A program made the position numbers and the translations under genes. From an uncultured Oscillospiraceae bacterium (GTDB lineage Bacteria > Bacillota > Clostridia > Oscillospirales > Oscillospiraceae), in assembly GCA_934565775.1 (NCBI GenBank), contig CAKTIN010000013.1:1-31016 (forward strand): a stretch of 31,016 nt of DNA, given 5' to 3'. The notes below the pieces were generated by a model. That model was not told where the DNA came from. It searched no databases and worked only from the letters and a program-made list of their open reading frames with translations. This document shows, piece by piece, positions 25,287 through 31,016 of the stretch. Every line of letters starts with the position of its first letter. Positions within the stretch are counted from its first letter, which is position 1.

Positions 25287-26441
25287 ATGATCAAGCATGA
25301 GCGACTGATTTTGGAGAAACTGACAGAGAACCCCATGCTCTCCCAGGGGGAGCTGGCCTCCATGCTCAACCTGACCCGCTCCTCTGTTTCCGTATACATT
25401 TCCCACCTGATGCAAATGGGCTTTATCCGGGGGCGCGGCTATCTGATTGAGGATCACAACACCGTCTTTGTCATCGGCACCGCCAACATCGACTACCGCA
25501 CCGCGGTAGACAGCGCCCTCTTCCGGGACCCGGCGCACATGGCCATTCTGGACGATAACGAGCTGAGCGTTTCCTTCGGCGGCATTGGGAAGAACATTTC
25601 CGAAATCCTATACCGCATCGGGCGCCGCATTTCCTTCGTCTGCGCGGTGGGCTCCGATGTCATTGCCCAGGAGCTGCTGGAGGAATGTCGGCAGAACGGC
25701 GTGGACGTCAGCGACGCGCTCACCGTGCCCGCAAAGAAAAGCTCCACCTATCTGGAGATCCGCTCCCGGGACGGGACAGAGGTCCTGCTCAGCTCCACCA
25801 ACACCAAGCTGCAGCAAATGCTGACCCCGGAGTTCCTCCAGTCCAAGCATTCCAAGCTCAGTCACGCCCTGTCCATCATCACGGAGGACGGCCTCTCCGA
25901 CCGCGCCATGCAGTACATCTCCTCCACCTATTCCCGGATCCCGGTTTTTCTGGTCTGCTCCAAGCTCACCAGAGCCTCCCGGTATCTCCGCTTCTTAAAG
26001 CAGTTTAACGGGCTGGTCGCCAATCTGGAGACCGCCTGGGCCATTCTCGGCGAGCAGGGGACGCCTCCTACCCAGGACGAGATCGTCCTGGACATTGCCC
26101 GGCAGACCGCTTCCCGGGTCGGCGGGCCGATTCTGCTGTGCTACGGCGCCTCGGAGGTCGTCTTTGCCGACGAAACCCAGGTGCTCCTGGGCCGGTATGC
26201 GGACCCCGGCTACCGCGCCGGGATTTATCTGCACTACCGCGATACGGTGGCCGCCGCCTTTTTTCACTGTTTGCTGGAGGATATCGGCGGGGCGGACCTG
26301 GTCCGCTATGTCTGCGCCTGCCGGGACATCGTGTCGAAAAGTGAGAGCATCGTAAGCAAGGAGCTGTGCCCGGAGCTGGTATACGCCACCATGCAGCAGC
26401 TCTCCATCGAAATCCGCAGCAAGGCCGCACCCCGCGCTTAG
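25287..26441 (+). CDS. HTH-PfkB fusion: probable regulator of the nucleoside operon
   Basis: A 384-residue protein with an N-terminal winged HTH (about residues 1-55, LSQGELASMLNLTRSSVSVY) fused to a PfkB carbohydrate/nucleoside kinase-like domain. The first PfkB motif GGIGKNISEIL (about 98-108) is kept. In the second motif the usual GAGD is replaced by HYRD (Asp 319), so the glycine anion hole is lost and kinase activity is doubtful. The start at 25287 has GGGAG 8 nt upstream; the earlier in-frame ATG at 25272 lacks one. It is divergent from the nucleoside operon, suggesting it senses a nucleoside or sugar and controls that operon. HTH-PfkB proteins with kinase activity also exist. Confidence 0.85.
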   Translation: MIKHERLILEKLTENPMLSQGELASMLNLTRSSVSVYISHLMQMGFIRGRGYLIEDHNTVFVIGTANIDYRTAVDSALFRDPAHMAILDDNELSVSFGGIGKNISEILYRIGRRISFVCAVGSDVIAQELLEECRQNGVDVSDALTVPAKKSSTYLEIRSRDGTEVLLSSTNTKLQQMLTPEFLQSKHSKLSHALSIITEDGLSDRAMQYISSTYSRIPVFLVCSKLTRASRYLRFLKQFNGLVANLETAWAILGEQGTPPTQDEIVLDIARQTASRVGGPILLCYGASEVVFADETQVLLGRYADPGYRAGIYLHYRDTVAAAFFHCLLEDIGGADLVRYVCACRDIVSKSESIVSKELCPELVYATMQQLSIEIRSKAAPRA

Positions 26442-26472
26442 GTGCGGCGGCTTTCCCCTAAGCCTGCCCAAA

Positions 26473-26507
26473 AGCCGGGAGCCGGTATCAAACCGGTCTC
26501 CGGCTTT
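26473..26507 (+). terminator. Terminator of the HTH-PfkB gene
   Basis: AGCCGG...CCGGT pairs with ACCGG...CCGGCT (26473-26505) with a three-by-three internal loop, followed by TTTGCT. A GC-rich stem with a short T-run. Confidence 0.6.
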
Positions 26508-26550
26508 GCTGTATATGGGCTGTTCCCTCGCAAAGAGCGGATTCCTATGG

Positions 26551-26556
26551 TAGAAT
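26551..26556 (+). promoter_or_regulatory. Weak promoter before the sensor fragment
   Basis: TAGAAT with an upstream TGG gives an extended -10; no good -35 is present. It lies 35 nt before the broken ORF at 26591. Confidence 0.35.
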
Positions 26557-26590
26557 CAAACCAAACAAGGAAAATGTGGGGGAAAGCTTC

Positions 26591-26970
26591 ATGACGGCAC
26601 AAAAAAGAGGGATCTTGGCGCAGGCCTGCTTGTCGCCGCCGTGATCGCCCTGGCGGCCCGGGCCGTCACCCGGGGGCACCGGGCCGCGCCCTATTTTCTG
26701 CCGGTGTCCCTGCTCCGCAGCTTTCTCTATATCGGTCTCATGGCCGGATGGGCCATATCGATCCGCCAGCGCATTGTGCAGACCCAGGTGCGGCGCTACC
26801 TCACAGCCATCGCCCTGCTGTGCGCCTTCTGGCTATGTGTGCGGACGGTAAAATACTTTTTTGCCGTCCACCCGGCAGCCGTTCGCTATCTGTGGTACGG
26901 CTATTACTTTCCCATGCTGTTTCTTCCCCTTCTGGCCGTCTCCCATCCCGTTGTGCTAGATCAAATTTGA
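26591..26970 (+). pseudogene. Decayed N-terminal fragment of a multi-pass membrane sensor
   Basis: A GGGGG ribosome site precedes the ATG at 26591, but that frame stops after 17 codons. Adding one base to the A6 tract (about 26601-26606) would join it to the open frame that runs to 26970. The joined protein has several hydrophobic segments and the stretch RRYLTAIALLCAFWLCVRTV. This resembles the membrane N-terminus of sensor histidine kinases or LuxR-type regulators of gut Firmicutes, from memory. It ends at LLAVSHPVVLDQI with no kinase or HTH domain, so it is both frameshifted and truncated. Confidence 0.55.
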
Positions 26971-26999
26971 CAGCACCTTGGCACCTATACAAAAAAGTA

Positions 27000-27038
27000 A
27001 CGGCGCACCCCTCCCGGCAAGGAAGGGTGCGCCGTTTT
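27000..27038. terminator. Bidirectional terminator
   Basis: An 11-bp stem (ACGGCGCACCC 27000-27010, GGGTGCGCCGT 27025-27035). The plus-strand tail is TTTTATT and the minus-strand tail TTACTTTTTT. It ends the minus-strand methyltransferase gene and the converging sensor fragment. Confidence 0.9.
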
Positions 27039-27064
27039 ATTGTGTAAGAAGGTCCAGCCTGGGT

Positions 27065-27670
27065 CTATCTTCTGCCCAGATACCGGAAAACCCGGCGGCG
27101 ATAGGCCTCATAGGGTGCGCCGAAGGTCTCCGCCAGGTATCGCTCCTCCTGCAAAATCTGCAAATGGAGCATGACCATGGCAAACAGGGAAAAGCAAAGG
27201 GTCAGCGGGTTCCCATAGAGCAGCAGCATTCCCATATACATAAAGTCAAAGCCGAGGAAGGCCGGATTGCGGCTGTACCGGTAGATTCCGGTGGTCACCA
27301 GCTCGGTCCTGTCCCGGTCCGGGATCCCCGCCCGCCAGCTGTCCTTCATGCACAGCACCGAAAGCAGGAAGAGCCCATCGCCCAGCATCCCGATGCAGAA
27401 GCCGGTAAAGCGTGCGCCGGCGGGCAGGCAGCTCCATCCCATCAGCAGGGAGAGCAGCTGCGCGGCAGGAGCGCCCAGGGTCGCAATGCTCATCAGCACC
27501 TCAACGGTATGGACGGCCCGCTCCTTTCTCCGGCCGATCTGCCGGGTCTGGATGCCGCAGCGCTTCTGCGCCAGCATTTTGGCAAAATAGATTCCATAAA
27601 AGGCCGCCAGCACAGCAACCGCCAGCGCCGGAAACAGCAGCGGCTTTCCGGAAGAAAAATCCCTGTGCAT
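27065..27670 (-). CDS. Isoprenylcysteine/phospholipid methyltransferase-like membrane protein (ICMT/PEMT fold)
   Basis: A 201-residue integral membrane protein with about five hydrophobic segments. The C-terminal ICMT/PEMT signature is GIYRYSRNPAFLGF, then EERYLAETFGAPYEAYRRRV, the SAM-binding region of this family. Bacterial members methylate lipids or small isoprenoid substrates; the actual substrate is unknown. The start at 27670 overlaps the stop of the upstream gene by one base (TGATG). It is last in a three-gene operon. The frame runs far upstream, but that part is shadow coding opposite or within the neighbouring gene. Confidence 0.82.
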   Translation of the reverse strand: MHRDFSSGKPLLFPALAVAVLAAFYGIYFAKMLAQKRCGIQTRQIGRRKERAVHTVEVLMSIATLGAPAAQLLSLLMGWSCLPAGARFTGFCIGMLGDGLFLLSVLCMKDSWRAGIPDRDRTELVTTGIYRYSRNPAFLGFDFMYMGMLLLYGNPLTLCFSLFAMVMLHLQILQEERYLAETFGAPYEAYRRRVFRYLGRR

Positions 27671-28191
27671 CACTTTGTCCCCCGCTCCAGCTCCGCGCCA
27701 TAGCGGAACACCAGCGCCGCCAGGATCAAAACCACGCCTGTGGCGGGGCTTCCGAAGCGGACACCGTCTGCGATCCCCTCCGCCCCCTGCCAGGCGGCAA
27801 CGGCCCCCGCAAGGGCGGCCGCAATGGCGGGAAGATACAGGCAGCGAATCCCGAGCCGATTCAGCCGGGCCGCACCGGTCTGCGTAAAGGGCGTGCCCTC
27901 TGCCTGCTCCGCCTTCAGATAGCCATGCGCAAAGCCAAAGAGGATCGCATGGGCCGTCAGAGCGAGCCCGGCAGCCAGCATCCCGGCGCAGGTCTGCCGC
28001 AGGTCTCCCTTCAGAAAATTCTCCACCGGCTTTCCGAACAAGCTGAACACGGTCCCGCCGCTGCTCCAGCCCAGAGCGCACAGGCCGACGGCGGCGCAGA
28101 GCGACGCACCTACGATGCAGAGAATCTCCGCAACCTTGGTCAGAACCTGAAAGACCTGACAGGTCTTTTGGATGGTTTGCAGTGTTTTCAT
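27670..28191 (-). CDS. Four-helix membrane protein, DUF2975-like
   Basis: A 173-residue protein with about four hydrophobic segments (about residues 20-45, 67-90, 115-135, 145-165). The first is preceded by the amphipathic MKTLQTIQKTCQVFQVLTKV. The loop LKAEQAEGTPFTQTGAARL is reminiscent of DUF2975 proteins, which often sit beside small regulators. No enzymatic motif is seen. It lies between the exported protein (13 nt upstream) and the methyltransferase (1-nt overlap), all under the promoter at 28726-28754. Confidence 0.72.
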   Translation of the reverse strand: MKTLQTIQKTCQVFQVLTKVAEILCIVGASLCAAVGLCALGWSSGGTVFSLFGKPVENFLKGDLRQTCAGMLAAGLALTAHAILFGFAHGYLKAEQAEGTPFTQTGAARLNRLGIRCLYLPAIAAALAGAVAAWQGAEGIADGVRFGSPATGVVLILAALVFRYGAELERGTK

Positions 28192-28204
28192 CCGTATCTC
28201 CTCC

Positions 28205-28591
28205 TTATTTTGCGGCGATCACCGAAAGGTCGCCCCTTGCCCTTCGCCCCTCTACCACGACGGTGTACGTTCCGCTCTGCCGGACGGGGATCGTAAAGGC
28301 GGTGGCCTCCCGCCCGTTGCCGGTATAAAGCGCCGTACCGTCCGGCCCCAGAATCTCCAAATGCAGCGTGCCCGCCCGGGTGCGGAACTGAACGCTGATG
28401 GTGTCCCCGGCTTCAAGGTCAAGGGTATGCCGGTCCGTTCCGTTCATAGACCGGATCGCCAGCACATAGCGTGTCCCGTCTGCCGTCCGGTCGCCGCGAA
28501 ACGCCGTCCGGCCGCCCAGCACGCCCCACAGCACAAGCGCGGCCAGCAGCAGCGCCAGCGCGAAAAGGGCCATCTTTTTTACGTTTCTCAT
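28205..28591 (-). CDS. Exported or membrane-anchored small beta-domain protein
   Basis: A 128-residue protein with an N-terminal membrane anchor or signal (about residues 5-25, MALFALALLLAALVLWGVLG). It has no lipobox. A domain of about 90 residues predicted to be beta-rich follows, with alternating hydrophobic strands such as TISVQFRTRAGTLHLEILG and GTYTVVVEGRRA. This resembles pre-peptidase-like or carbohydrate-binding sandwich folds, without a firm family. The start at 28591 has GGGAGGAG directly upstream. A longer frame from 28684 lacks a ribosome site. First gene of its operon. Confidence 0.72.
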   Translation of the reverse strand: MRNVKKMALFALALLLAALVLWGVLGGRTAFRGDRTADGTRYVLAIRSMNGTDRHTLDLEAGDTISVQFRTRAGTLHLEILGPDGTALYTGNGREATAFTIPVRQSGTYTVVVEGRRARGDLSVIAAK

Positions 28592-28725
28592 AGCTCCTCC
28601 CGGGGTCCCTGCCTTCCAGGCCGCGTCCCCCTTTTTCTTTGCCGGAGCCCGGCGCCGGTTTTCCTCCCCTGCGCGCAGGCCCATGGCACAGACGCTTTGC
28701 CCCGTGCCGCGGCGCTTTCCCGGTT

Positions 28726-28754
28726 ATTATACCTACCGAACGATAGGTTGTCAA
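28726..28754 (-). promoter_or_regulatory. Consensus promoter with operator-like palindrome in the spacer
   Basis: Minus strand: TTGACA (28749-28754), 17-nt spacer, TATAAT (28726-28731). Bases 28731-28748 form an 18-bp imperfect palindrome (14 of 18 symmetric), ACCTA-CG--CG-TAGGT, filling the spacer. This is the usual position of a TetR-type repressor site. No TetR gene is in the window. Confidence 0.85.
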
Positions 28755-28785
28755 GTTCTTCCGCAAATTCCGCCGCCTATTTTCC

Positions 28786-28814
28786 TTGACACAAGGAGCC
28801 TCCTATGATACAGT
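28786..28814 (+). promoter_or_regulatory. Promoter of the 2H phosphoesterase gene
   Basis: TTGACA (28786-28791), 17-nt spacer, TACAGT (28809-28814). The palindrome AGGAG-C-CTCCT (28794-28804) sits in the middle of the spacer, suggesting a bound regulator. Confidence 0.7.
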
Positions 28815-28842
28815 TCAAGCAGATTGTTGGGGAGGGATCACC

Positions 28843-29358
28843 ATGCTGTGCATGATCGCGCGGATCGACCCGGCCTCCCGGGCGCGGCTTTTGAAGCTGC
28901 AGGGGGAAATCGAAGCGCTCGGCATCCCGGTAAAGGCGCTGCACGGGCATATTACGCTCGCGTCCTACACCGGCGCGGACGAGGGGGCCTTTATCGCCTC
29001 TTGTAAGGAGCTTCTGTCCGGCTGCAAAGCGTTCCCGGTGGCGTACGACAGAATTGAGGTCCTGGCCTCCACCTGCATTGTCGTGGCTTCGCCGCGCAAG
29101 GAGGGGCTGCTGGCGGCGGTGCAACGGGAGGCCGCCGGGCAGTGGGCGAAGGACCTATCCTGCTATACGCAGGCAGACGTGTGGTATCCGCACACGACGC
29201 TCCTGTACGACCCGCAGGCGGACCTTGTGGGAATCGCGCGGCGCTTGAGCGCGGCGTTTGAGCCGTTTTGCGGCGAAGTACAGGCAATCGAGTTTTCCCG
29301 CGTGGAGGACACCGGGTATACGATCGTAGACACCCTGGAGCTGCCGAAGGGACGGTAA
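28843..29358 (+). CDS. 2H phosphoesterase (2'-5' RNA ligase-like family)
   Basis: A 171-residue protein of the 2H superfamily with the two defining histidine motifs: HIT at residues 36-38 (HGHITLAS) and HTT at 117-119 (WYPHTTLLY). Members act on 2',3'-cyclic phosphates or 2'-5' linkages of RNA and nucleotides. The specific substrate is unknown. The start at 28843 has GGAGGG 6 nt upstream; the open frame extends 19 codons earlier, across the promoter -35 box, and is rejected. It is monocistronic and ends just before the tRNA terminator region. Confidence 0.87.
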   Translation: MLCMIARIDPASRARLLKLQGEIEALGIPVKALHGHITLASYTGADEGAFIASCKELLSGCKAFPVAYDRIEVLASTCIVVASPRKEGLLAAVQREAAGQWAKDLSCYTQADVWYPHTTLLYDPQADLVGIARRLSAAFEPFCGEVQAIEFSRVEDTGYTIVDTLELPKGR

Positions 29359-29363
29359 AAATT

Positions 29364-29406
29364 GAAAAAACGAGCGGCCATAAGGAACCTTCCTTATGGC
29401 CGCTCG
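29364..29406 (-). terminator. Terminator of tRNA-Leu
   Basis: A perfect 16-bp stem (29371-29386 with 29391-29406, loop ACCT) is followed on the minus strand by a TTTTTT run. It lies 3 nt after the tRNA CCA end. Confidence 0.93.
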
Positions 29407-29409
29407 ATC

Positions 29410-29494
29410 TGGTGCGGGCATGGGGATTTGAACCCCAACGCATTGCTGCACGAGAACCTAAATCTCGCATGTCTGCCAATTCCATCATGCCCGC
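29410..29494 (-). tRNA. tRNA-Leu (anticodon UAG)
   Basis: Acceptor stem GCGGGCA with TGCCCGC, D-arm with TGGCAGAC, anticodon stem CGAGA/TCTCG enclosing the loop TTTAGGT (anticodon TAG), a long variable arm as expected for class II tRNAs, T-arm TGGGG-TTCAAAT-CCCCA, and an encoded CCA end. It reads CUA and, by wobble, other CUN codons. Confidence 0.95.
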
Positions 29495-29538
29495 ATAGTA
29501 CCTGCACCGCAGGCAGCCGCTGCGCACTTGCGAGGCCT

Positions 29539-29566
29539 ATTATACCACATTCCCGGTAAATTGCAA
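29539..29566 (-). promoter_or_regulatory. Promoter of tRNA-Leu
   Basis: Minus strand: TTGCAA (29561-29566), 16-nt spacer, TATAAT (29539-29544), about 45 nt upstream of the mature tRNA 5' end. Confidence 0.7.
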
Positions 29567-29682
29567 GAGAAGCGGGGCAAATCAGGGGAAAATCCTTCCC
29601 TCTCCTCTCCCCGGCGGCCCCTTTGCGCCCTCCGCCGCGGCGAGGTGCTCCTCTCCCGGCCCTCCCCGGACCATCGGAGTGC

Positions 29683-29712
29683 AAAAAAAGAGAGCCGCAA
29701 GCGCGGCTCTCT
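29683..29712 (-). terminator. Terminator of rpsU
   Basis: A 10-bp stem, AGAGAGCCGC (29689-29698) with GCGGCTCTCT (29703-29712), followed on the minus strand by TTTTTTG. Confidence 0.93.
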
Positions 29713-29736
29713 TCTTCTAATCCAGCAAAAGGAAAA

Positions 29737-29919
29737 TCAATAGAACTTTCTCTTGTTCTTGCGCGCAGCTTCGGATTTCTGCTTCCGCTTCAGGCTGGGG
29801 CTGACGTAATGCTCACGCTTCTTGACCTCAGCGATAACGCCCTCCTTAGCGCAGCTCCGCTTAAATCTTCTCAGAGCGCTCTCCAGAGTTTCGTTTTCCT
29901 TGACGCGAATTTCAGACAT
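29737..29919 (-). CDS. rpsU: 30S ribosomal protein S21
   Basis: A 60-residue basic ribosomal protein of the small subunit, near the mRNA exit side. It starts [20 protein letters not shown], the family signature, and has the Lys/Arg-rich tail [17 protein letters not shown]. The start at 29919 has GGAGGG 8-10 nt upstream; the open frame continues 34 codons upstream across the promoter and is not coding. It has its own consensus promoter and terminator. Confidence 0.98.
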   Translation of the reverse strand: MSEIRVKENETLESALRRFKRSCAKEGVIAEVKKREHYVSPSLKRKQKSEAARKNKRKFY

Positions 29920-29988
29920 TGATTTCCCTCCCTCCGACGCAACCGGCTTGATCCAGGATGCTTTCAGGGCTATTTCATAGCGTATTGT

Positions 29989-30017
29989 ATTATACAGCAG
30001 GGGGCGAAAAATGTCAA
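29989..30017 (-). promoter_or_regulatory. Promoter of rpsU
   Basis: Minus strand: TTGACA (30012-30017), 17-nt spacer, TATAAT (29989-29994). A perfect consensus match located between the leuS stop and rpsU. Confidence 0.95.
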
Positions 30018-30043
30018 GCAATTTTAGAAATATTTCCCCCTGC

Positions 30044-31016
30044 TTACTTGACGATCAGGTTTACCAGCTTATTTTTTACCACGATCGTCTTGCGCAGGCT
30101 GCCCGTCTGCTTCTCCAGGAACCGGGCGATCTTCTCGTCCGCCATGGCCTTGGCCACGACCTCCTCGTCCGGCAGATCGGCGTCCATCAGCACCGTGCCG
30201 CGCATCTTGCCGTTGACCTGGACCGCGATGGTGACCTCGGTATCCTTGCACTTGCTCTCCTCATAGGCAGGCCACTGGGACACGGAGCAGATTCCCTCAA
30301 AGCCCTTCAGCTCCCACAGCTCGTCGCAGATATGGGGGGCAAAGGGGCTCAGCAGCTGGAGCAGGGTCTTGAGCTCCGCCCGGTTGCAGCCCTTCTCGCT
30401 CATCTGGTTCACCAGCGCCATAAGGGCGGCAATGGCCGTGTTGGGCTTCAGGGCGTTAATATCCTCCCCGACCTTCTTGATGGTCTTGTGCATGGCGGCC
30501 ATATTCCCGTGGCTGTAGGCCGTCTCGCTGTCCGTCACGCCCTCGGCAATGGCCCAGACCCGGTCCAGGAAGCGCTTGCAGCCCTTCACCGCGTTGGGAG
30601 ACCAGGTGGCGGCCTTTTCAAAGTCGCCGATGAACATCACATACAGCCGCATGGTATCCGCGCCGAACTCCGCAATGACGTCGTCGGGGTTCACCACGTT
30701 GCCCAGAGACTTGGACATTTTCACCGCCGGGCGCAGGGCGTCGCTGCCATACTTGGCGATCATGGCGTCCTTCTCTTCCTGGGTCTCAAAATTCCCGACG
30801 TAGTGGGGATTCTGCCCCAGGATCATGCCGTGGCTGGTGCGCTTGGCATAGGGCTCCTTGGTGGGGACCACGCCAATATCATACAGGAACTTATGCCAGA
30901 ACCGGGAGTACAGCAGGTGCAGGGTCGTGTGCTCCATGCCGCCGTTGTACCAATCCACCGGGGACCAGTATTTCAGCGCCTCGGGAGAGGCCAGGGCCTG
31001 GTCATTGTGGGGGTCC
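30044..31016 (-). CDS. leuS: Leucine-tRNA ligase, C-terminal part (gene continues past the window)
   Basis: Charges tRNA-Leu with leucine in the cytoplasm. The visible 324 codons run in frame from the right edge ([17 protein letters not shown]) through [17 protein letters not shown] and the class I signature [12 protein letters not shown]. They continue into the anticodon-binding domain and the C-terminal extension ending [10 protein letters not shown]. The start and the HIGH and editing domains lie beyond 31016. A GTG inside the frame at 30958 is not the start. No clear terminator separates leuS from rpsU, so some read-through is likely. Confidence 0.97.
   Translation of the reverse strand, partial: DPHNDQALASPEALKYWSPVDWYNGGMEHTTLHLLYSRFWHKFLYDIGVVPTKEPYAKRTSHGMILGQNPHYVGNFETQEEKDAMIAKYGSDALRPAVKMSKSLGNVVNPDDVIAEFGADTMRLYVMFIGDFEKAATWSPNAVKGCKRFLDRVWAIAEGVTDSETAYSHGNMAAMHKTIKKVGEDINALKPNTAIAALMALVNQMSEKGCNRAELKTLLQLLSPFAPHICDELWELKGFEGICSVSQWPAYEESKCKDTEVTIAVQVNGKMRGTVLMDADLPDEEVVAKAMADEKIARFLEKQTGSLRKTIVVKNKLVNLIVK

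Noticed and set aside
27670..28081. N-terminal extension of the ICMT-like frame
   Set aside because: It overlaps the well-supported 173-residue membrane protein in another frame. The internal ATG at 27670 has a ribosome site and matches the family length.

Overview
The window reads as chromosome of a fairly GC-rich, endospore-forming member of the Clostridia, probably Oscillospiraceae (Oscillibacter/Flavonifractor-like). Grounds: a complete hrcA-grpE-dnaK-dnaJ heat-shock operon behind a perfect CIRCE operator, the sporulation genes spoIVA and spoVT, strong AGGAGG ribosome sites, and many near-consensus vegetative promoters (TTGACA, 17 nt, TATAAT-like). The genus is inference. No CRISPR array, complete insertion sequence, prophage or rRNA gene is visible.

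Layout. 1-4966: heat-shock operon on the minus strand (hrcA, grpE, dnaK, dnaJ), followed at the left edge by the first codons of another minus-strand gene. 5158-6639: spoIVA, divergent from hrcA. 6708-10617: a two-gene heterodimeric ABC exporter on the minus strand, preceded by a 26-residue leader peptide and an attenuator-like terminator. 11005-12402: APC-family amino-acid permease. 12460-14138: small membrane protein, spoVT and a stand-alone HD hydrolase, all on the minus strand. 14267-14815: AT-rich region with a promoter, overlapping mini-ORFs and orphan hairpins. 14816-25160: a nucleoside uptake and breakdown operon of ten genes on the minus strand. 25287-26441: its divergent HTH-PfkB regulator. 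26591-26970: a decayed membrane-sensor fragment. 27065-28754: a three-gene envelope cassette under a palindrome-containing promoter. 28843-29358: a 2H phosphoesterase. 29410-31016: tRNA-Leu(UAG), rpsU and the 3' part of leuS.

The central system is the nucleoside operon. One promoter at 25132-25160 is followed by a YczE-like membrane protein, a BmpA-type nucleoside-binding lipoprotein, a double ABC ATPase, two permeases, two nucleoside hydrolases, a third hydrolase, a shortened hydrolase relative that has lost its active site, and ribokinase. The implied route is import of a nucleoside, hydrolysis to base and ribose, and phosphorylation of ribose. The divergent gene fuses an HTH to a PfkB-like domain with an altered anion hole. 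Together with inverted repeats around its promoter, this suggests a nucleoside- or sugar-sensing regulator of the locus.

The other notable system is the ABC exporter leader. It has a near-consensus promoter, a short translated ORF, an alternative antiterminator pairing and a terminator. This is the architecture of ribosome-mediated attenuation known for drug-inducible exporters such as bmrBCD of Bacillus subtilis.
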